The notes: a model not told the origin generated them from the sequence alone. 64,000 nt of DNA from Merdicola sp905200315 (GCA_902461935.1 CABPZP010000001.1:62001-126000); one strand, 5' to 3'; positions 25,735-35,065 are shown, counted from the first letter of the stretch. Numbers and translations: made by a program.

Positions 25735-26556
25735 CTATGCACTTTTTAATTCTAAGCGTAATTTATCAGCTATCATTGCAATAAATTCTGAATTTGTTGG
25801 CTTTCCTTTTGATGCTGATACTGTGTATCCGAAGATATTTTCTACTGCTTCTTGTTGGCCTCTTCCCCATGCTACTTCTATTGCATGACGTATTGCTCTT
25901 TCTACTCTACTTGGTGTTGTTTTGAATTTTTGTGCTATTTGTGGATATAAACATTTTGTTATTTGATTTATTACATCTATGTCTTCTACTACCATCATTA
26001 TTGCTTCTCTTAAATATTGATATCCTTTTATGTGTGCTGGTACACCAATTTCATGTATTAAGTTGGTTACTAAGGCTTCTAAATTTGTTTCAGAATTAGT
26101 TTGTTTTTTAGATATTTCTATGTATTTGGGCTTAGATGGTTTTTCTAGTAAATTGTTACTAGTTACTTGCTCTGGATTGTAAAATTTTATTTCTTTTATT
26201 CTTTTTATTAATAATTTTATATCAAATGGTTTTACAACATAGTATTCTGCTCCAAGTAATGTTGCTTTTTGTGTTATTTTATCTTGCCCAACTGCTGAAA
26301 GCATTATACACATAGGTCTTTTTACCATATTTGCTTCGTTTATTTTTTCTAATACTCCTAATCCATCTACATGAGGCATAATTACATCTAATAAACAAAT
26401 ATCAGGATGAGTTCCTTGTATCATTTTGAATGCTTCTTCACCATCCCTTGCAATTCCTATTACACTCATATCCTCTTCATCTTCTAAGTATCTTGATAAG
26501 GTGTTTGCAAATTCTGTATTATCATCTGCAATTAACACTGTGATTTTATCTTTCAT
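25735..26556 (-). CDS. spo0A: sporulation master regulator Spo0A
   Basis: 273 residues. Receiver domain with acidic pocket (VLIADDN), phosphoacceptor Asp in DICLLDVIMPH and Lys in VVKPFD. The C-terminal DNA-binding domain is unmistakable: LIHEIGVPAHIKGYQYLREA, FKTTPSRVERAIRHAIEVAW, then NSEFIAMIADKLRLE. Controls entry into sporulation. Here spoIVB does not precede it; YigZ does. A TGTCGAA box stands about 145 bp upstream. Confidence 0.98.
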   Translation of the reverse strand: MKDKITVLIADDNTEFANTLSRYLEDEEDMSVIGIARDGEEAFKMIQGTHPDICLLDVIMPHVDGLGVLEKINEANMVKRPMCIMLSAVGQDKITQKATLLGAEYYVVKPFDIKLLIKRIKEIKFYNPEQVTSNNLLEKPSKPKYIEISKKQTNSETNLEALVTNLIHEIGVPAHIKGYQYLREAIMMVVEDIDVINQITKCLYPQIAQKFKTTPSRVERAIRHAIEVAWGRGQQEAVENIFGYTVSASKGKPTNSEFIAMIADKLRLELKSA

Positions 26557-26671
26557 TGTAAATCTCCTCTCACTTTATTATTTATTACAGTGAAAATTAT
26601 AGCCTCTTCGCATACAAAATACAAGTAGTTTTTTGAAATTTTTTCCAATTTTCCTTGTTTTGTGCAAAATA

Positions 26672-27295
26672 TCAACGAATTTTTCGTATTAGCTTTTTCG
26701 ACATAATTCGACTTTCTATAACTTTAAACCTTGATTTTTCGCTGTTTTTACATATTTCTTGTTTCGAATTTTCATCTACTTCTGCTATAATTTTTATGTT
26801 TTCTCCATATTCTTTTCCAATTATCGAAATACCTGTTTTTTCGCAATAATACTTAAAAATTTCATAGTTTTTATAATCTAATGTAACTTCCATTTCATAG
26901 CCCATTTCCATTTCTAGTAAATTGTTTTCTAAAATTGCTTTATTGGTTGCTTCTGAATAACTTCTTACTAATCCACCTGTTCCTAAAAGGATTCCACCAA
27001 AATATCGTGTAACTACTACTATCACATTTCCAATGTTATTTCCTCTTAAAATATCTAAAATTGGCATTCCCGCTGTTCCACTTGGTTCTCCATCGTCACT
27101 GCTTCTTTCTAGTATATTTTCATCTTCCAATATTCTATATGCAAAACAGTTGTGTTTGGCATCGTAATATTTCTTTTTTATTTGTTTTAGCTTTTCTTCC
27201 GCTTCTTGTGTAGATTTTACATAAATTATATTTGCTATGAATTTTGATTTTTTTTCAACAATATATGTTTCTAAATTTTTTTCAATTATTTTCAC
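26672..27295 (-). CDS. YigZ/IMPACT family protein
   Basis: 207 residues. N-terminal IMPACT domain: FIANIIYVKSTQEAEEKLK, HNCFAYRILEDENILERSSD, DGEPSGTAGMPILDIL and VVVTRYFGGILLGTGGLVRS, followed by the DUF1949-type C-terminal ferredoxin-like domain. Proposed to act in translation control; precise role not established. Upstream of spo0A on the same strand, 115 bp apart. Confidence 0.92.
   Translation of the reverse strand: MKIIEKNLETYIVEKKSKFIANIIYVKSTQEAEEKLKQIKKKYYDAKHNCFAYRILEDENILERSSDDGEPSGTAGMPILDILRGNNIGNVIVVVTRYFGGILLGTGGLVRSYSEATNKAILENNLLEMEMGYEMEVTLDYKNYEIFKYYCEKTGISIIGKEYGENIKIIAEVDENSKQEICKNSEKSRFKVIESRIMSKKLIRKIR
26697..26703 (-). promoter_or_regulatory. 0A-box-like heptamer upstream of spo0A
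   Basis: TGTCGAA on the minus strand, an exact match to the core Spo0A site, about 145 bp before the spo0A ATG and inside the 3' end of yigZ. Confidence 0.4.
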
Positions 27296-27313
27296 ATTTT
27301 GCTCCTTTATTTC

Positions 27314-27340
27314 GGGTCGACAGAGGCGTCGACCCCCTAC
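27314..27340 (-). repeat. GTAG hairpin repeat (REP-like)
   Basis: Plus strand GGGTCGACAGAGGCGTCGAC followed by CCCCTAC. Lies between yigZ and the flavoprotein gene. Confidence 0.85.
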
Positions 27341-27384
27341 AATGTTTGACGTTATTTTGTGTTATATCACAATTTTTAAATTAC

Positions 27385-27410
27385 GGGTCGTCGAGGACGC
27401 CGACCCCTAC
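27385..27410 (-). repeat. GTAG hairpin repeat (REP-like)
   Basis: GGGTCGTCGAGGACGCCGAC then CCCTAC, 44 bases right of the previous copy, same orientation; both are followed by AATGTTTGAC/AATGTTTAAC. Confidence 0.85.
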
Positions 27411-27427
27411 AATGTTTAACATTATTT

Positions 27428-28693
27428 TTAATTGTTCTTTCCTGCTGTATAACCTGTAGAATATGCTATTTGTAGATTAAATCCTCCTGTATATGCATCT
27501 ACATCTATTATTTCTCCTGCAAAATAAAGCCCTTGTATTATTTTAGATTCCATTGTTTTTGGATTTATTTCTTTTGTGCTTATTCCTCCAGAAGTTATTA
27601 TTGCTTCTTCTATAGGTCTAAATCCTGATATTGTTATTTCAAAGTGTTTTAATATTTGTATTAGTTTCATTCTTTCTTTTTTTGTTATTTCATTTACCTT
27701 TTTGTTTTCATCTATTTCTGAAAGTTCAATTACAGTATCTATCATCTTTTTAGGCAATAAGTCGTTTAGGCTATTTTTAAAAGATTTATTTTTTTCTTTT
27801 TCAAAATCTCTTAATATTCTTAAATTAAGCTTTTCTTCATCTAATGCTGGTTTTAAATCTATAATTAATTTTATTGTTCCATTATTCAATAGTTCATCTA
27901 CATTTTTATATCTTAATAAATGCGCTGAACTGCTTAATATTGTTGGCCCTGAAACACCAAAATGCGTAAATAGAAGTTCTCCAAAGTCTTCGTATATAGT
28001 TTTATTTTTAGAGCTATCTATTAGCTTCATTTTTACATTTCTTAATGACAAACCTTGCATTTGTTTGCAAATTTTTAAATTTCTTCCATTTGTTTGCAAT
28101 GGTACAAGTGAGGGTCTTATTCTTATAATGTTATGTCCTAAATCTTCTGCAAGTTTATATCCATCTCCTGTTGAACCTGTTGCAGAATAGCTTTTTCCTC
28201 CTGTTGCTAGAATAACTTTGTCTGCTTTAAAAGTTTTATTTAGTCCATCTTTTTCAAAAGTTACTCCTGTAACTTTTTCATTTTCAATATTTATTTTTTT
28301 TACATTTGCTTTTGTTATTACCTTTACATTATTTTTTTCCATTTCCTTCTCAAAAGCATTTAATACATCTAAAGATTTATCTGAAACCGGAAATATTCTA
28401 TTTCCTCTTTCTTCTTTTGTTTTTACACCATTGTTTTTAAGCATTTGTATAATATCTTCGTTTGTAAAATTTTGAAAACAACTATATAAGAATTTTCCAT
28501 TTCCTGGTGTATTTTTTATAAAATCATCCATGCTTAAAGAAGATGTAATATTACATCTTCCTTTTCCTGTAATTAATAATTTTCGTCCACATGAATTCAT
28601 TTTTTCTAATATAATTACATTATTATTTTCTTTTGCTGCTGTTATAGCAGACACCATGCCTGCAGGCCCACCGCCTATTACAATTACATCCAT
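27428..28693 (-). CDS. NAD(P)/FAD-dependent oxidoreductase (YhiN/BaiN-like, HI0933 family)
   Basis: 421 residues. Starts VIVIGGGPAGMVSAITAA (FAD-binding), then CGRKLLITGKGRCNITSS, the hallmark of the HI0933 family, ILATGGKSYSATGSTGDGY and FAGEIIDVDAYTGGFNLQIA at the end. A flavoprotein reductase; the substrate is not known, and BaiN-type bile-acid reduction is only a family association. Its ATG overlaps the stop of the upstream lyase gene (TAATG), so the two are coupled. Confidence 0.9.
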   Translation of the reverse strand: MDVIVIGGGPAGMVSAITAAKENNNVIILEKMNSCGRKLLITGKGRCNITSSLSMDDFIKNTPGNGKFLYSCFQNFTNEDIIQMLKNNGVKTKEERGNRIFPVSDKSLDVLNAFEKEMEKNNVKVITKANVKKINIENEKVTGVTFEKDGLNKTFKADKVILATGGKSYSATGSTGDGYKLAEDLGHNIIRIRPSLVPLQTNGRNLKICKQMQGLSLRNVKMKLIDSSKNKTIYEDFGELLFTHFGVSGPTILSSSAHLLRYKNVDELLNNGTIKLIIDLKPALDEEKLNLRILRDFEKEKNKSFKNSLNDLLPKKMIDTVIELSEIDENKKVNEITKKERMKLIQILKHFEITISGFRPIEEAIITSGGISTKEINPKTMESKIIQGLYFAGEIIDVDAYTGGFNLQIAYSTGYTAGKNN

Positions 28694-29946
28694 TATTTTT
28701 CCTCTTTCATATATGAAATTGCTTTTAATACTCCTAATTTACCATATTCATATGTAAGCGCACCTTGTTGGAAAGCAAGGTATGGCTCACGTATTGGTCC
28801 ATCGCAAGAAAGTTCTATTGAAGAACCTTGGGTAAAACATCCTGCTGCCATTATTACTTTATCTGTATACCCTGGCATATCCCATGGTTCTGGTACAGAA
28901 TTTGAATCTACTGGAGAACCCATTTGTATTCCTTGACAGTATTTTACTAAATCTTGTGCATTTCCAAACTCTATTGTTTGTACTATATCTGCTCTGCTTT
29001 CGTTAAATCTTGGTTCTGTTTTATAGCCTAATTCTTCTAACATTTTGCTTGCAAATACAGCTGTTTTTAAACTACTTGCTACAACACTTGGTGCAAAAAA
29101 TAGTCCTTGTAAAATACTTTTATTTATTCCTAAAGTTGGTCCTACTTCTCTTCCTTCTCCTGGTGCTGTTAATCTTTCTGCAGCTAAATTTACAAGTTCT
29201 TTCTTTCCTGCAATATATGCACCATTTGGAGCAAGTCCACCTCCTAAATTTTTTATTAGTGAACCTACCATTACGTCTGCTCCAACTTCTGTTGGTTCTT
29301 TTTCTCCTACAAACTCACAGTAGCAATTATCTACCATTATTATTACATCTTTGTCTACTTCTCTAATTGCTTTTATTACTTTTTCAACTTTTTCTATGCT
29401 TATACTTTTTCTATTTGCATATCCTTTTGAACGTTGTATTTCTATTAATTTTATTTTTTTATTTTTTAATGTGTTTTGTATTTCTTCATAATTAAAATCG
29501 TTATCTATTAATTCTATTTTTTCAAAATTTATTCCATATGATTTTAAGGAACTTTTATTTTCTACTATTCCAATTACTTCATCTAAGGTATCGTAAGGTT
29601 TTCCATTTATACTAAGCATTGTATCTCCTGGGCGTAAAAACGCAAATAAAGCAACGGTTAAGGCATGCGTTCCAGAAATAAATTGGCTTCTAACCAAAGC
29701 ATCTTCAGCTCCTAATACTTGTGCAAATACTTTTTCTATTGTATCTCTTCCTATATCATCGTAACCATATCCGGTTGTACTTCCAAAATGCACTTCTGAA
29801 ATTTTATTATCTTGAAAGGCTTTTAAAACTTTTAAACTATTTCTCTCACAATTTTCTTCTATTTGCTCAAATTGTGGTTTTATTTCTTTTTCAACTTTTT
29901 TTGATAATTCTATTACACTTTCCTTTATCCCAAATTTTTCTAACAT
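28693..29946 (-). CDS. methionine gamma-lyase family PLP enzyme (YnbB type)
   Basis: 417 residues. HFGSTTGYGYDDIGRDTIEK, VRSQFISGTHALTVALFAFL, VDNCYCEFVGEKEPTEVG and MVGSLIKNLGGGLAPNGAYI, whose Lys should bind pyridoxal phosphate, identify the family once called aluminium resistance protein. Likely a Cys/Met lyase-type carbon-sulfur enzyme; true substrate unknown. First gene of the coupled pair. Confidence 0.9.
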   Translation of the reverse strand: MLEKFGIKESVIELSKKVEKEIKPQFEQIEENCERNSLKVLKAFQDNKISEVHFGSTTGYGYDDIGRDTIEKVFAQVLGAEDALVRSQFISGTHALTVALFAFLRPGDTMLSINGKPYDTLDEVIGIVENKSSLKSYGINFEKIELIDNDFNYEEIQNTLKNKKIKLIEIQRSKGYANRKSISIEKVEKVIKAIREVDKDVIIMVDNCYCEFVGEKEPTEVGADVMVGSLIKNLGGGLAPNGAYIAGKKELVNLAAERLTAPGEGREVGPTLGINKSILQGLFFAPSVVASSLKTAVFASKMLEELGYKTEPRFNESRADIVQTIEFGNAQDLVKYCQGIQMGSPVDSNSVPEPWDMPGYTDKVIMAAGCFTQGSSIELSCDGPIREPYLAFQQGALTYEYGKLGVLKAISYMKEEK

Positions 29947-29982
29947 TTTTTTCCTCCTAAAATAAATTTTATATAATATTTT

Positions 29983-30002
29983 AGGCTGGATTTTTCCAGC
30001 CT
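29983..30002. terminator. hairpin between the WG-repeat gene and the lyase gene
   Basis: AGGCTGGA, TTTT loop, TCCAGCCT. It stands just past the WG-repeat stop codon; no T-run on the minus strand, so it may only slow or process the transcript. Confidence 0.4.
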
Positions 30003-30003
30003 T

Positions 30004-31746
30004 TTATCTATCTTTTGTATAATTAAATTTCTTATATCCGTAAGTATATTTATAATATTCTCCTACAAAATCTACTTCATTATTATTTAAGGTATATGTT
30101 GGTTCTATTATTACTTGTCCATCTTCGTTTATTGAACCCCATTTTCCGTCTTTTTTTATACCTGCAAATCCATATGAATTTTGTTCTGTTACCTCATCAT
30201 ATATATAGTCTACAATAACATTTCCATTAGAATCTACAAATCCCCATTTTCCATCTTTTACATCTGAAAAAATCTTATTTTGTGATAAAATTTCTTTATT
30301 ACTTTTTTCTTCTCCATTTGAATTAAAATATTTTTGTTCTTTATTAGAATATATTCTAATATAATTCTTTTCTACAAAAATATTTGCATTACTCATTTTG
30401 TTTAGTTCTTTCATTTCGTTATTGAATAATGTTATTGTATTAGTATTTATTTCTACAGCATCTATTAAATTTGTATCTTCAATTTTTTCTATTGTATCAT
30501 ATTTTGTATCTAAAATAACGTCTCCTTTGTTATCTATTATTCCATTTTTTCCATTTTGTCCACTTACAACAAAGTAGTTATTTCCTAAATATCCTATATA
30601 AAAATAATTATTTGAAATTATACTGTTGTTATTTTCATCTAATACACCATATTTATTTTCATCGTTTATAGTTATTTTATAGTTTGTATTTTCTACATTG
30701 TAAACACTTTTATATTTTTGGTCTTCAATTTTTTCTCCAGATGTATTAAAAATAGTTTGTTCTTCATTTTTTAATGCATAAATGTATATACCTTCAATAT
30801 CTATTTCATCATATAAACATGAAATTAATGTTTCACCATTTAATTTTACAATTCCATATTTTCCATCTTTTTTTACTATAAATAATTGATTTAAATTGTC
30901 ATATTCAATATTGTCATATTCATTATTTATTATTGTATTTTCATCTTCTATAACTCCGTATTTATTATCCTTTTCATAAATTAAATAAAATTTATCTTTA
31001 TCTTCATAGTCTACTATACGTTTTATATCTTGGTACTCGCTTTTTGTTTCTATATTTGTTTTATAATTTATATATTTATACATGGTTCCTTTATCTGTAT
31101 CATTTCCAACTATATATCCACTATATCTATAAGCATTTTCGGCTTCATAGTATTCATCAACTTTTATTTCCTTGTATTGTATTGGAAGAATGTTTTTTCC
31201 TAAAATACTAATAACTCCATATTTTCCATCTTTTTCTACTAGTAGTTCTCCTTCTTTATATGGCAGATTACTAATATTATTATAAATTGCTTTAGTTATC
31301 TTTTTTCCATCAAAATTTATTATTCCGTATTTTCCATTTTCTTTGTATTTTAAAACACTTTTTTCATATGGAATTTCTGTTGCCAATTCTTTTAATTGAA
31401 TAGCTGAAACTTCTTCGAAATTTTTAAACTTTTCTTCTCCCTTTGCATTTACTATTTTGGTTTCATTCTCATTTGAACAAATAAATACATCTTTTGTTGG
31501 ATTTGGTATTTGTATGTTATTATAATTAGGTTCAATAACAACATTTCCTTTGTTATCTATTACTCCCATTTTCTCATTTTCAACAATAGGTAAATATGTC
31601 CATACATCTATTTTTTCTAACTCATAATCACTACTTTTTCCTTTTGCATGTTTATATACAATTGTTCCTGCAATTACTAATATAATAATACTAATAATAA
31701 TTGCACAAATAATCACTTTTTTATTCTTTTTCATAAAATCACTCAT
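30004..31746 (-). CDS. membrane-anchored WG-repeat protein
   Basis: 580 residues. One N-terminal membrane helix (VIICAIIISIIILVIAGTIV), then about ten WG beta-repeats, such as MGVIDNKGNVVIEPNYNNI, YGIINFDGKKITKAIYNNIS, WGFVDSNGNVIVDYIYDEV and WGSINEDGQVIIEPTYTL. WG-repeat proteins are beta-propeller-like surface proteins, probably binding partners or ligands outside the cell. No enzymatic motif. Confidence 0.88.
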   Translation of the reverse strand: MSDFMKKNKKVIICAIIISIIILVIAGTIVYKHAKGKSSDYELEKIDVWTYLPIVENEKMGVIDNKGNVVIEPNYNNIQIPNPTKDVFICSNENETKIVNAKGEEKFKNFEEVSAIQLKELATEIPYEKSVLKYKENGKYGIINFDGKKITKAIYNNISNLPYKEGELLVEKDGKYGVISILGKNILPIQYKEIKVDEYYEAENAYRYSGYIVGNDTDKGTMYKYINYKTNIETKSEYQDIKRIVDYEDKDKFYLIYEKDNKYGVIEDENTIINNEYDNIEYDNLNQLFIVKKDGKYGIVKLNGETLISCLYDEIDIEGIYIYALKNEEQTIFNTSGEKIEDQKYKSVYNVENTNYKITINDENKYGVLDENNNSIISNNYFYIGYLGNNYFVVSGQNGKNGIIDNKGDVILDTKYDTIEKIEDTNLIDAVEINTNTITLFNNEMKELNKMSNANIFVEKNYIRIYSNKEQKYFNSNGEEKSNKEILSQNKIFSDVKDGKWGFVDSNGNVIVDYIYDEVTEQNSYGFAGIKKDGKWGSINEDGQVIIEPTYTLNNNEVDFVGEYYKYTYGYKKFNYTKDR

Positions 31747-31844
31747 TTCTTATCTATTGTTCCCCTTAAATACACAAATATTATATATTTTATGCAAATT
31801 GATGTCAACAAAAAGTTTACAAAATGATATATCTTTAATTAATA

Positions 31845-31868
31845 AGAAAAAGGCGGCCAAAGGTCGCC
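31845..31868 (-). terminator. terminator of the 31892-32140 gene
   Basis: On the minus strand GGCGACC, TTT loop, GGCCGCC and a T-run. Confidence 0.65.
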
Positions 31869-31891
31869 CAACAAATAAAACTTTTTTGTTT

Positions 31892-32140
31892 TTATTTGTT
31901 TTTCTTCTTAAACTCATAAAAAACAAGTAATACAAATATCAGTATTACCATTATTGTTCCAAATGAGACACCAGTTTCAAATGCTTTTTTTAAATACATC
32001 TTTTTAAGAAAAAATGCATTTTCTAATGTTTCTTCGCTTTTTTTTAGAGCTGCTATGACAGCTCCCAAAATAGATGATTCAAACATAAAAAATAAAAAAA
32101 GCCATCTTTCCTTTAAAACAAAAAAAATATTTTGTTTCAT
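31892..32140 (-). CDS. small membrane protein
   Basis: 82 residues. A basic N-terminus, a hydrophobic helix (WLFLFFMFESSILGAVIAAL), an amphipathic middle and a C-terminal helix (FGTIMVILIFVLLVFYEF). AAAGGAGAGAAA precedes the chosen ATG; an in-frame ATG at 32167 lacks a site. No family recognised. The 32168-32365 stretch before it holds only a small hairpin (CTAGAG...CTCTAG). Confidence 0.55.
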   Translation of the reverse strand: MKQNIFFVLKERWLFLFFMFESSILGAVIAALKKSEETLENAFFLKKMYLKKAFETGVSFGTIMVILIFVLLVFYEFKKKNK

Positions 32141-32365
32141 TTTCTCTCCTTTTGTGTTAATTAACAACAGTTACATTTATATAATCTAGAGTTTATATGC
32201 TCTAGTTAATTAGGAATTGTATATAAAATGGTCTTTAACCATAGCTTTGCTATTATAATATTCTTTTTATTAAATTTCAAGAACTATATGAAAAAAATAT
32301 TATTTATTTTGTAACTTTAGATAATTTGGCAACTTCCTTTTCGATTCCATTTTTTTATAGCATGC

Positions 32366-32397
32366 AAAAAAATCTCCACTTTTGGTGAAGATTTTTT
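32366..32397 (-). terminator. terminator of tRNA-Phe
   Basis: AAAAAATCT-CCAC, four-base loop, GGTG-AAGATTTTTT, with T-runs on both sides. Confidence 0.7.
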
Positions 32398-32400
32398 CTC

Positions 32401-32476
32401 TGGTGCCTCGAACTGGAATCGAACCAGTGACACAAGGATTTTCAGTCCTTTGCTCTACCAACTGAGCTATCGAGGC
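32401..32476 (-). tRNA. tRNA-Phe (anticodon GAA)
   Basis: Acceptor GCCTCGA/TCGAGGC, anticodon loop CTGAAAA, T-loop GGTTCGATTCC, encoded CCA. Confidence 0.95.
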
Positions 32477-32484
32477 TTATATAC

Positions 32485-32512
32485 AAAAAAGTGTGATATT
32501 CACACTTTTTTT
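32485..32512. terminator. hairpin between tRNA-Phe and tRNA-Asp
   Basis: AAAAAAGTGTG, ATATT... and CACACTTTTTTT. It probably ends the Val-Asp transcript partly; tRNA-Phe may depend on read-through. Confidence 0.65.
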
Positions 32513-32514
32513 GT

Positions 32515-32591
32515 TGGCGACCTGGAACGGGCTCGAACCGTCGACCTCTAGCGTGACAGGCTAGCGTTCTAACCAACTGAACTACCAGGCC
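32515..32591 (-). tRNA. tRNA-Asp (anticodon GTC)
   Basis: Acceptor GGCCTGG/CCAGGTC, anticodon loop CTGTCAC, T-loop GGTTCGAGCCC, encoded CCA. Confidence 0.95.
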
Positions 32592-32601
32592 ATATAATAA
32601 A

Positions 32602-32677
32602 TGGTGGTCGCTACAGGGCTCGAACCTGTGACCCCCTGCTTGTAAGGCAGATGCTCTCCCAGCTGAGCTAAGCGACC
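32602..32677 (-). tRNA. tRNA-Val (anticodon TAC)
   Basis: Acceptor GGTCGCT/AGCGACC, anticodon loop CTTACAA, T-loop GGTTCGAGCCC, encoded CCA. First of the three minus-strand tRNAs. Confidence 0.95.
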
Positions 32678-32697
32678 GTGTCCCTTTGACGTGTTTT

Positions 32698-32726
32698 AGT
32701 ATACAAGATATTTTTTATATTGTCAA
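32698..32726 (-). promoter_or_regulatory. promoter of the Val-Asp-Phe tRNA cluster
   Basis: On the minus strand TTGACA, 17-base spacer, TATACT, about 20 bases before tRNA-Val. Confidence 0.85.
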
Positions 32727-32803
32727 TACTTATTTTAAAATTTTTTTGTTTTTTTATAATTTTTTTATATCTTAAGAATTTAAATATTTGTTTTTTCTGA
32801 CGT

Positions 32804-32832
32804 GGGCGGACTTAAGACGTCCACCCCTCTAC
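32804..32832 (-). repeat. GTAG hairpin repeat (REP-like)
   Basis: GGGCGGACTTAAGACGTCCA then CCCCTCTAC. The CT insertion before CTAC is unusual. Confidence 0.8.
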
Positions 32833-32880
32833 AACAATTTAAATCAATTTTTTAATCTAAAATTGCGACACCAAGGTATA

Positions 32881-32954
32881 AAAAAGTGGCTTCGCCACCT
32901 GGGTCGTCGGGGACGCCGACCCCTACATCAAAAACAGGAATTTCCTATAATATA
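32881..32954 (-). repeat. composite GTAG repeat with flanking hairpin and AGGAAATTCCT end
   Basis: From left: GTGGCTTCGCCAC hairpin, GGGTCGTCGGGGACGCCGAC, CCCTACATCAAAAA, CAGGAATTTCCTATAATA. A second copy of the same composite is at about 59573-59649. It ends against the HU gene terminator. Confidence 0.8.
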
Positions 32955-32982
32955 AAAAAAGAATGTAGATATTTCTACACTC
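32953..32982 (-). terminator. terminator of the HU gene
   Basis: TGTAGA, AATA loop, TCTACA followed on the minus strand by a seven-base T-run. Confidence 0.7.
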
Positions 32983-33018
32983 TTAATATGAATTCATATT
33001 TATATATATTTATAAATT

Positions 33019-33297
33019 CTATTTTTTATTTACTAAATCTTTTAATGCTTTACCAGCTTTGAATACTGGAGCTTTTGATGCAGGTATTTTTATTTCTTCT
33101 TTAGTTTGTGGGTTTCTACCTTTTCTAGCAGCTCTCTTTCTTACTTCAAAAGAACCAAATCCGACTAATTGAACTTTGTCTCCTTTTACTAATGCTTCTG
33201 TTATTACATCAACTAATGCATTAACTGATGCTTCAGCATTTTTCTTTGTTTCTCCTGTTTTAGCAGCGATAGCTGCTATTAAATCAGCTTTGTTCAT
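33019..33297 (-). CDS. hup: DNA-binding protein HU
   Basis: 92 residues, complete. MNKADLIAAIAAKTGETKKN, VQLVGFGSFEVRKRAARKGR and NPQTKEEIKIPASKAPVFKA with the DNA-intercalating Pro are the standard HU features. Nucleoid protein. An AGGAGG-like site precedes the ATG; the gene has its own terminator. Confidence 0.97.
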   Translation of the reverse strand: MNKADLIAAIAAKTGETKKNAEASVNALVDVITEALVKGDKVQLVGFGSFEVRKRAARKGRNPQTKEEIKIPASKAPVFKAGKALKDLVNKK

Positions 33298-33475
33298 TTA
33301 AATTACCTCCTAAATTTTGTTATGTAGTGCCTCAAATAGCCTACTATACAAGATATTCGCCAATTTGTGATAAAATCCTTCTTTTTTTTTATTTTTTTGC
33401 TTAAAAATTCGTATAATCCCTACTTCTACAAGTTTTTTATATATTTTATGATATCCATTTTCTTTACTATCTATA

Positions 33476-35065
33476 CTATTTTTTACTTTTAATTATATTA
33501 ATTTTTTCTAAATCGTTAATTGTAAATATTCTTAAAATCCCTATATTTATAACATATATTATTATTGAAAAAACTATTATAATTAATATTGATACTTTAT
33601 TATTAAAAAATCTTTGAATATAACTAAAGCTTGCATATGATACACTTCCCATAATTATAGTAGCTATTATAGGTTTTATTATACATTTATTTATTTCTAT
33701 TTTGATTTTTGTTTTTATTCTTAAATCAATATATAAAATTAAAAATGCTGTAAAGTTACATATAACATTTCCTATTGCTGCTCCTTTTATTCCTATTTTA
33801 GGATTATTTAATAAAATTATATTACACATAAATTTTATTAAAATACCTATTCCATATGCTTTTGCTGGTTCATAAACTTTTCCAAGTCCTTGCATAGCAC
33901 CACTTATTGTTTGCGAAATTATTGCAAATATTATGGAAAAAGAACTAATCTTTAGAATTTCTATTCCTTGATTTGCATTAGGAAATAATAAATCTAAAAT
34001 TTGTTTTGCATATATATTCATTCCTATTGTACATGGCAATCCAATTAACATTCCTATTAAAAAGGAAAATGATATCTTATTTTTTATTTCTTCATTGTTT
34101 CCTTTTGCCTTTGCAGACGAAATTGCAGGTACTAAAGCTGTAGAAAATGCTATATTTAATGATAGCGGTAAAGCTATTAAAGTTTCTATTTTTCCAGATA
34201 AAATTCCATATTGTAATTTTGCATCTGAAATACTCATATAATTTTTTAAAAATCTCACTACTGTAACCGAATCAATATTTTTTGTAAGAGATGCCATTAT
34301 AGCACTTAATGAAATTGGTATTGAAACTTTTAATATATTTTTTATTATTTTTACGATTCTTTCTTTTTTTATGTATTTGCTATTTCGAATTATATTTGCA
34401 AAATTTTTTCTGCAAATGTAATAATAGTACATTAAATATATAAATCCCAATATAGTTGCTAAACTAGTTGCTATTGTAGCACCTGCTGCCATACATTTAG
34501 TTGAGTTTTTAGATATATTAGCAATTATTTCTACAATTAATATTGTAAAAAAAGTTTTGCCAACTTGTTCTATAACTTGAGATTTAGCAGTTACTTTCAT
34601 TATTTCCATTCCATTAAAATATCCTTTTAAAACAGATGCAACAGAAACAAAAAATATAGAAGGTGATAATGTTATTAATGTTATTTTTGCTTCTGGAATT
34701 TGTAATAATTTTTGTGAAATATATGTTGCTCCTAAACATAAAGTCAACGTTCCTATTAACCCTATTATTGAAAATGTTGCTAATGCAATCTTAAATATTC
34801 TATGACTTTCTTTAAAATCTCCCACTGCAACCTTTTCGGAAATTAACTTTGATATTGCATTTGGTACTCCTATTGAAGAAAGAGTTAATAGCATTGCATA
34901 AATTTGATAGCCACTAGCATATATAGCATTTCCACTGTCGCCAAACCCCTCTCTATTAACTAAATAAAGTGTATAAATTAATCCTAAAATTTTCACAATT
35001 CCTTGTGAAAACATTAAAACAAAAATGCCTCCAATAAAAGAATTCTTCTTTACTTTATTTTTCAA
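33476..35065 (-). CDS. SpoVB/MurJ-type polysaccharide flippase
   Basis: 529 residues with about 14 membrane helices (for example FIGGIFVLMFSQGIVKILGL at the start and VSILIIIVFSIIIYVINIGI near the end). YASGYQIYAMLLTLSSIGVP and NAISKLISEK match the SpoVB/oligosaccharide flippase branch of the MOP superfamily. Likely moves a lipid-linked sugar precursor across the membrane, perhaps in spore cortex formation. A single gene with its own promoter region. Confidence 0.88.
   Translation of the reverse strand: MKNKVKKNSFIGGIFVLMFSQGIVKILGLIYTLYLVNREGFGDSGNAIYASGYQIYAMLLTLSSIGVPNAISKLISEKVAVGDFKESHRIFKIALATFSIIGLIGTLTLCLGATYISQKLLQIPEAKITLITLSPSIFFVSVASVLKGYFNGMEIMKVTAKSQVIEQVGKTFFTILIVEIIANISKNSTKCMAAGATIATSLATILGFIYLMYYYYICRKNFANIIRNSKYIKKERIVKIIKNILKVSIPISLSAIMASLTKNIDSVTVVRFLKNYMSISDAKLQYGILSGKIETLIALPLSLNIAFSTALVPAISSAKAKGNNEEIKNKISFSFLIGMLIGLPCTIGMNIYAKQILDLLFPNANQGIEILKISSFSIIFAIISQTISGAMQGLGKVYEPAKAYGIGILIKFMCNIILLNNPKIGIKGAAIGNVICNFTAFLILYIDLRIKTKIKIEINKCIIKPIIATIIMGSVSYASFSYIQRFFNNKVSILIIIVFSIIIYVINIGILRIFTINDLEKINIIKSKK

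Noticed and set aside
27576..28190. 204-residue plus-strand ORF inside the flavoprotein gene
   Set aside because: Antisense shadow of a recognised HI0933-family protein; no ribosome site.
31750..31935. 61-residue minus-strand ORF overlapping the end of a small membrane-protein gene
   Set aside because: No ribosome site, basic and low-complexity composition, and it runs through the terminator of the upstream gene.
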